9,479 bases of DNA, taken from the NCBI GenBank assembly GCA_041624375.1, contig JBFJVD010000114.1:1-9479 (forward strand), in the 5' to 3' direction. Each line of letters starts with the position of its first letter. The first letter of the stretch is position 1. This document shows, piece by piece, positions 7,245-9,479 of the stretch. The translations under genes and the position numbers were made by a program. Below the pieces are notes generated by a model. It was given only the letters and a program-made list of their open reading frames with translations, did not search any database and was not told where the DNA came from. Source of the stretch: JBFJVD01 sp041624375. GTDB taxonomy: Bacteria; Chloroflexota; Anaerolineae; Anaerolineales; E44-bin32.

Positions 7245-7248
7245 GAGG
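7245..7248 (+). promoter_or_regulatory. Ribosome binding site deciding the TTG start of the flippase
   Basis: GAGG (within GAGGGA 7245-7250) lies 6 nt before TTG 7255, the only well-placed site near the point where flippase-like sequence begins. The frame is open upstream to 6943, but that part overlaps the dehydrogenase gene and looks non-coding. Confidence 0.55.
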
Positions 7249-7254
7249 GATGCA

Positions 7255-8748
7255 TTGACAGCGAGAACAACCTCCCCTGAGGCGACCGGGCCAGGGGGCA
7301 TCATCCTGCGGAATGCAGCCTTCCTCACGGTAGGCGATACGGCGCTCAAGGCGTTGACCTTTCTCTTCAACGTCTTTGTGGTCCGGCGACTTGGCGATGA
7401 GCGCTTTGGCCAATACTCGATTGTGTTGGCGTTCGTCGGATTGTTCTCCATTTTCGTCGAGCTCGGCATGACGGAATACGTCACGCGCGAGATTGCACGG
7501 GATCGGTCGAAGACCCGAAAACTGTTCTGGAACCTGGTCTTCCTGCGCCTGCTGCTCGCAGTGTTTGGCGTGTTCGTCATCACCGGCGCCGGGTTCGTCT
7601 TCGGCTATCCCCGCGAGATCGTACTCGGGATTGGCCTGTACACCACCAGCTTCTTGCTGGCCGCGATTCAAGCGCCCCTCGTGGCGACGTTGACAGCAAA
7701 TGAGCGCTTCGATTACGCAACCGCAGTCACAATCCTTGAGCGGTTCGTGTTTGTCACCCTTGGCGGCCTCTTCCTTCTTCAAGGACTTGGATTCATCTAT
7801 CTGATCGTCGCCAGCCTGCTGAGCTTTCCACTCCAGATCGGGCTCGCAGCCTGGGCGGTGCGCCGGCATGGTCTGCTGCCGTCAGGGGCCACCCTCGATC
7901 CAGGGGTTTGGGGCCGGCTGGTTCGGGCGAGTCTTCCCTTTGGGATGATCTCGCTCATGCTGACGATCGCCTTCGGGATCGATACCGTCATTCTCTCGAT
8001 GTATGAACCGGACCGCGTCGTCGGCTGGTACAACGTCGCCTATGGCCTCGTCTTTTCGCTCATGTTTCTGTCGCGCGGCATCAAACGTGCGATGGTTCCC
8101 TCGCTCGCGCGGACCTACGTCTCCGACAAGGCCTATGTCGAAAGCTGGTACTATCGCTCGGTCAAGCTGATCTCTATGATCTCGCTGCCGATCGCTGTCG
8201 GCGGGATGCTCATCGCCTTCCCACTCATCCGCTTTCTCTACACCGACGAATTCCTTCCGGCCGGGCTGGCGCTGCAGATCCTGATCTGGGACATCCCCCT
8301 ATTGATGTTCACCAGCTTTTCCGGCAGCATGGCTACGATCATCGGGGAAGAGCGAGTGGCGGCGCGAGTCTATGGCCTCAACACGGCCGCCAATGTTCTG
8401 CTCAATCTCTACGCCATCCCGAGATTCGGCCTGGTAGGTGCGGCTCTGGTGACGGTGGTTACGGATTTCATCGGTGCTGTTCAGTTCTATGCTTTTCTGC
8501 GGCACAAGCTGAAGCTGCCGAAGATGACCTCGCTTGCCGTACGGGTCGTTGCGGCGGCCGCGTTGATGGGGGTAGCTGTTTGGGCGGCGCAGGCCATGAA
8601 TCTGATTCTGGTCATCCTTGTTGGTGTGGTGACCTACAGCCTGCTCGCACTCGCCTTTCGGCTGGTCGGCCCGTGGGAGCGGCAGATGATCCGGCGGTTT
8701 GTCCGGCGGGCGGCAGTTTATCTCCAGCCTCGCGGCGCATCCTTCTAG
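7255..8748 (+). CDS. Polysaccharide (O-antigen) flippase, Wzx-like
   Basis: From TTG 7255 the protein has 497 residues, the normal size for the MOP-superfamily polysaccharide exporters (Wzx/RfbX). After a short polar N-terminus (TARTTSPEATGPGG) comes the family's first helix and loop: LRNAAFLTVGDTALKALTF, then RRLGDERFGQYS at 44-55, a helix, and ELGMTEYVTREIARD at 69-83. Many further hydrophobic segments follow (about 12-14 in all by eye), with the second half repeating the layout around GIKRAMVPSLAR and FLYTDEFLPAGLALQIL. Such proteins move undecaprenyl-linked oligosaccharides from the inner to the outer face of the cytoplasmic membrane, supplying the Wzy_C protein at 2048-3775. The gap from the dehydrogenase is 76 bp and the next gene starts 13 bp after this stop, so one operon is likely. 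A different lipid-linked cargo is possible; the family call is firm. Confidence 0.9.
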   Translation: MTARTTSPEATGPGGIILRNAAFLTVGDTALKALTFLFNVFVVRRLGDERFGQYSIVLAFVGLFSIFVELGMTEYVTREIARDRSKTRKLFWNLVFLRLLLAVFGVFVITGAGFVFGYPREIVLGIGLYTTSFLLAAIQAPLVATLTANERFDYATAVTILERFVFVTLGGLFLLQGLGFIYLIVASLLSFPLQIGLAAWAVRRHGLLPSGATLDPGVWGRLVRASLPFGMISLMLTIAFGIDTVILSMYEPDRVVGWYNVAYGLVFSLMFLSRGIKRAMVPSLARTYVSDKAYVESWYYRSVKLISMISLPIAVGGMLIAFPLIRFLYTDEFLPAGLALQILIWDIPLLMFTSFSGSMATIIGEERVAARVYGLNTAANVLLNLYAIPRFGLVGAALVTVVTDFIGAVQFYAFLRHKLKLPKMTSLAVRVVAAAALMGVAVWAAQAMNLILVILVGVVTYSLLALAFRLVGPWERQMIRRFVRRAAVYLQPRGASF

Positions 8749-8761
8749 CGGGCGCAAAGCG

Positions 8762-9479
8762 ATGATGAATCTCCTACTGGCTGTTCACCACTTCCCCCCA
8801 CGCTATGGCGGGGGTGCCGAGTGGAGGGCCTACAACACAGCAGCGGCGCTACAGGCCCGTGGCCACCACGTCCAGGTGATCTGTGTCGAATCGATCGAAT
8901 CGCAGGCCGAGCCGGACCTGACCTGGGTTGATGAGAAATTCGATGGGATTTCTGTTCGACGCCTAAGCTTCAACCTGAATCGATCCCCCGATCCGTTCCG
9001 CTGGTCCTACGACAATGCCTGGATCTCGGATCACCTCAGGGATCGGATGGTTCAGGATCGGCCAGACGTATTCCATTTGATCGGGGGCTACTTGATCGGC
9101 GGGGGGGCCCTGAATGTCGCCGCGGCCCTTTCCGTCCCCACCATCGTGACCCTCACGGATTTCTGGTTTCTCTGTCCGCGGATCACGATGCTTCGCAGCG
9201 ACGGCTCGCTCGCCGAGGCACCGATCGATCCAGTGCGATGCGCACAGTGTCTAGCCGAAGAAAGCCGCCGCTATCAGGTTCTGCGACAATTGGCGCCCCG
9301 GCTGATGGGGAGGTACTGGCAGGGGCAAGACCGACAGGTAGAAGGAATCACCGAGCGCTTGACGTTCCTCCGCGCAGCACTGAACGGCGTCAGCGCAGTC
9401 ATCAGTCCGTCCTCGTTCCTGCGATCCATCTATGTGAAAGAAGGATTCGACCCAAAGAAGATCATCTACAGCCGCCAGG
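8762..9479 (+). CDS. Family 4 (GT-B) glycosyltransferase, N-terminal part (cut by window end)
   Basis: The frame is open from ATG 8762 to the window edge, 239 residues. It opens with NLLLAVHHFPPRYGGGAEWR at 3-22 and LQARGHHVQVIC at 30-41, the first Rossmann strand and GGaE loop of the acceptor-binding half of GT-B retaining transferases. LTDFWFLCPR at 131-140 matches the HDYWFLCPR element of a common GT4 subgroup, and C160/C163 (RCAQCL) match its Cys pair. The SAVISPSSFLRSIYVKEGF segment at 211-229 is the usual end of the N-terminal domain. The donor-binding half with the E(x7)E motif lies beyond the window, so the sugar is unknown. Here the family His before Asp (HD) is Thr (TD). The start codon is followed by a second ATG at 8765, and no clear Shine-Dalgarno precedes either. 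The gene is 13 bp after the flippase stop and probably co-transcribed. Confidence 0.87.
   Translation, partial: MMNLLLAVHHFPPRYGGGAEWRAYNTAAALQARGHHVQVICVESIESQAEPDLTWVDEKFDGISVRRLSFNLNRSPDPFRWSYDNAWISDHLRDRMVQDRPDVFHLIGGYLIGGGALNVAAALSVPTIVTLTDFWFLCPRITMLRSDGSLAEAPIDPVRCAQCLAEESRRYQVLRQLAPRLMGRYWQGQDRQVEGITERLTFLRAALNGVSAVISPSSFLRSIYVKEGFDPKKIIYSRQ

Noticed and set aside
6943..7254. Upstream extension of the flippase frame to an ATG at 6943
   Set aside because: It would overlap the dehydrogenase gene by over 230 nt and the added residues look like an out-of-frame translation; TTG 7255 has a good Shine-Dalgarno.
7147..7869. Open frame on the - strand (240 codons) opposite the flippase
   Set aside because: Highly charged, low-complexity translation typical of the reverse of a membrane-protein gene; no motif and no ribosome site noted.
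1..9479. CRISPR array, insertion sequence, tRNA or other repeat structure
   Set aside because: No regularly spaced repeats, transposase motifs, terminal inverted repeats or tRNA-like cloverleaf were seen on reading both strands by eye.

Overview
The window is a GC-rich bacterial segment with every convincing gene on the + strand, tightly packed, and coding for cell-surface polysaccharide (or glycoconjugate) assembly. It starts and ends inside genes. The high GC, GTG/TTG starts, short overlaps and the Wzy-plus-TPR architecture suit a free-living GC-rich environmental bacterium. Chloroflexota or a similar deep lineage is a guess from gene style, and nothing in the window (no rRNA or other marker) fixes the taxonomy.

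Layout: (1) 2-292, the C-terminal membrane anchor of a probable family 2 (polyprenyl-phosphate type) glycosyltransferase. (2) 336-1997, a radical SAM enzyme with an N-terminal cobalamin-binding-like domain. (3) 2048-3775, an O-antigen ligase/polymerase (Wzy_C) membrane protein with a C-terminal TPR-like tail; its true start is unclear. (4) 3776-3948, the only sizeable gap (173 bp), a possible internal promoter region. (5) 3949-5847, an asparagine-synthetase-like protein whose glutaminase nucleophile Cys is Ser and whose acceptor-side synthetase motif is also altered. (6) 5844-7178, a Glu/Leu/Phe/Val-dehydrogenase family protein joined to (5) by a GTGA stop/start overlap. (7) 7255-8748, a Wzx-like polysaccharide flippase beginning at a TTG. 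(8) 8762-9479, the N-terminal half of a family 4 glycosyltransferase, cut by the window edge.

How they may work together: the glycosyltransferases would build a lipid-linked glycan at the inner face of the membrane, the flippase would move it across, and the Wzy_C protein would polymerise it or transfer it to an acceptor. The unusual part is the trio of tailoring-type enzymes: a B12/radical SAM enzyme, a C-to-S asparagine-synthetase homologue that should be unable to use glutamine, and an amino-acid dehydrogenase homologue that could in principle handle ammonia or an amino/keto acid. A working hypothesis, inferred from gene order alone, is a glycan or precursor modified by methylation (or another radical step) and by an amide or amino-acid group. 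No repeats, mobile elements, RNA genes or CRISPR arrays were seen.
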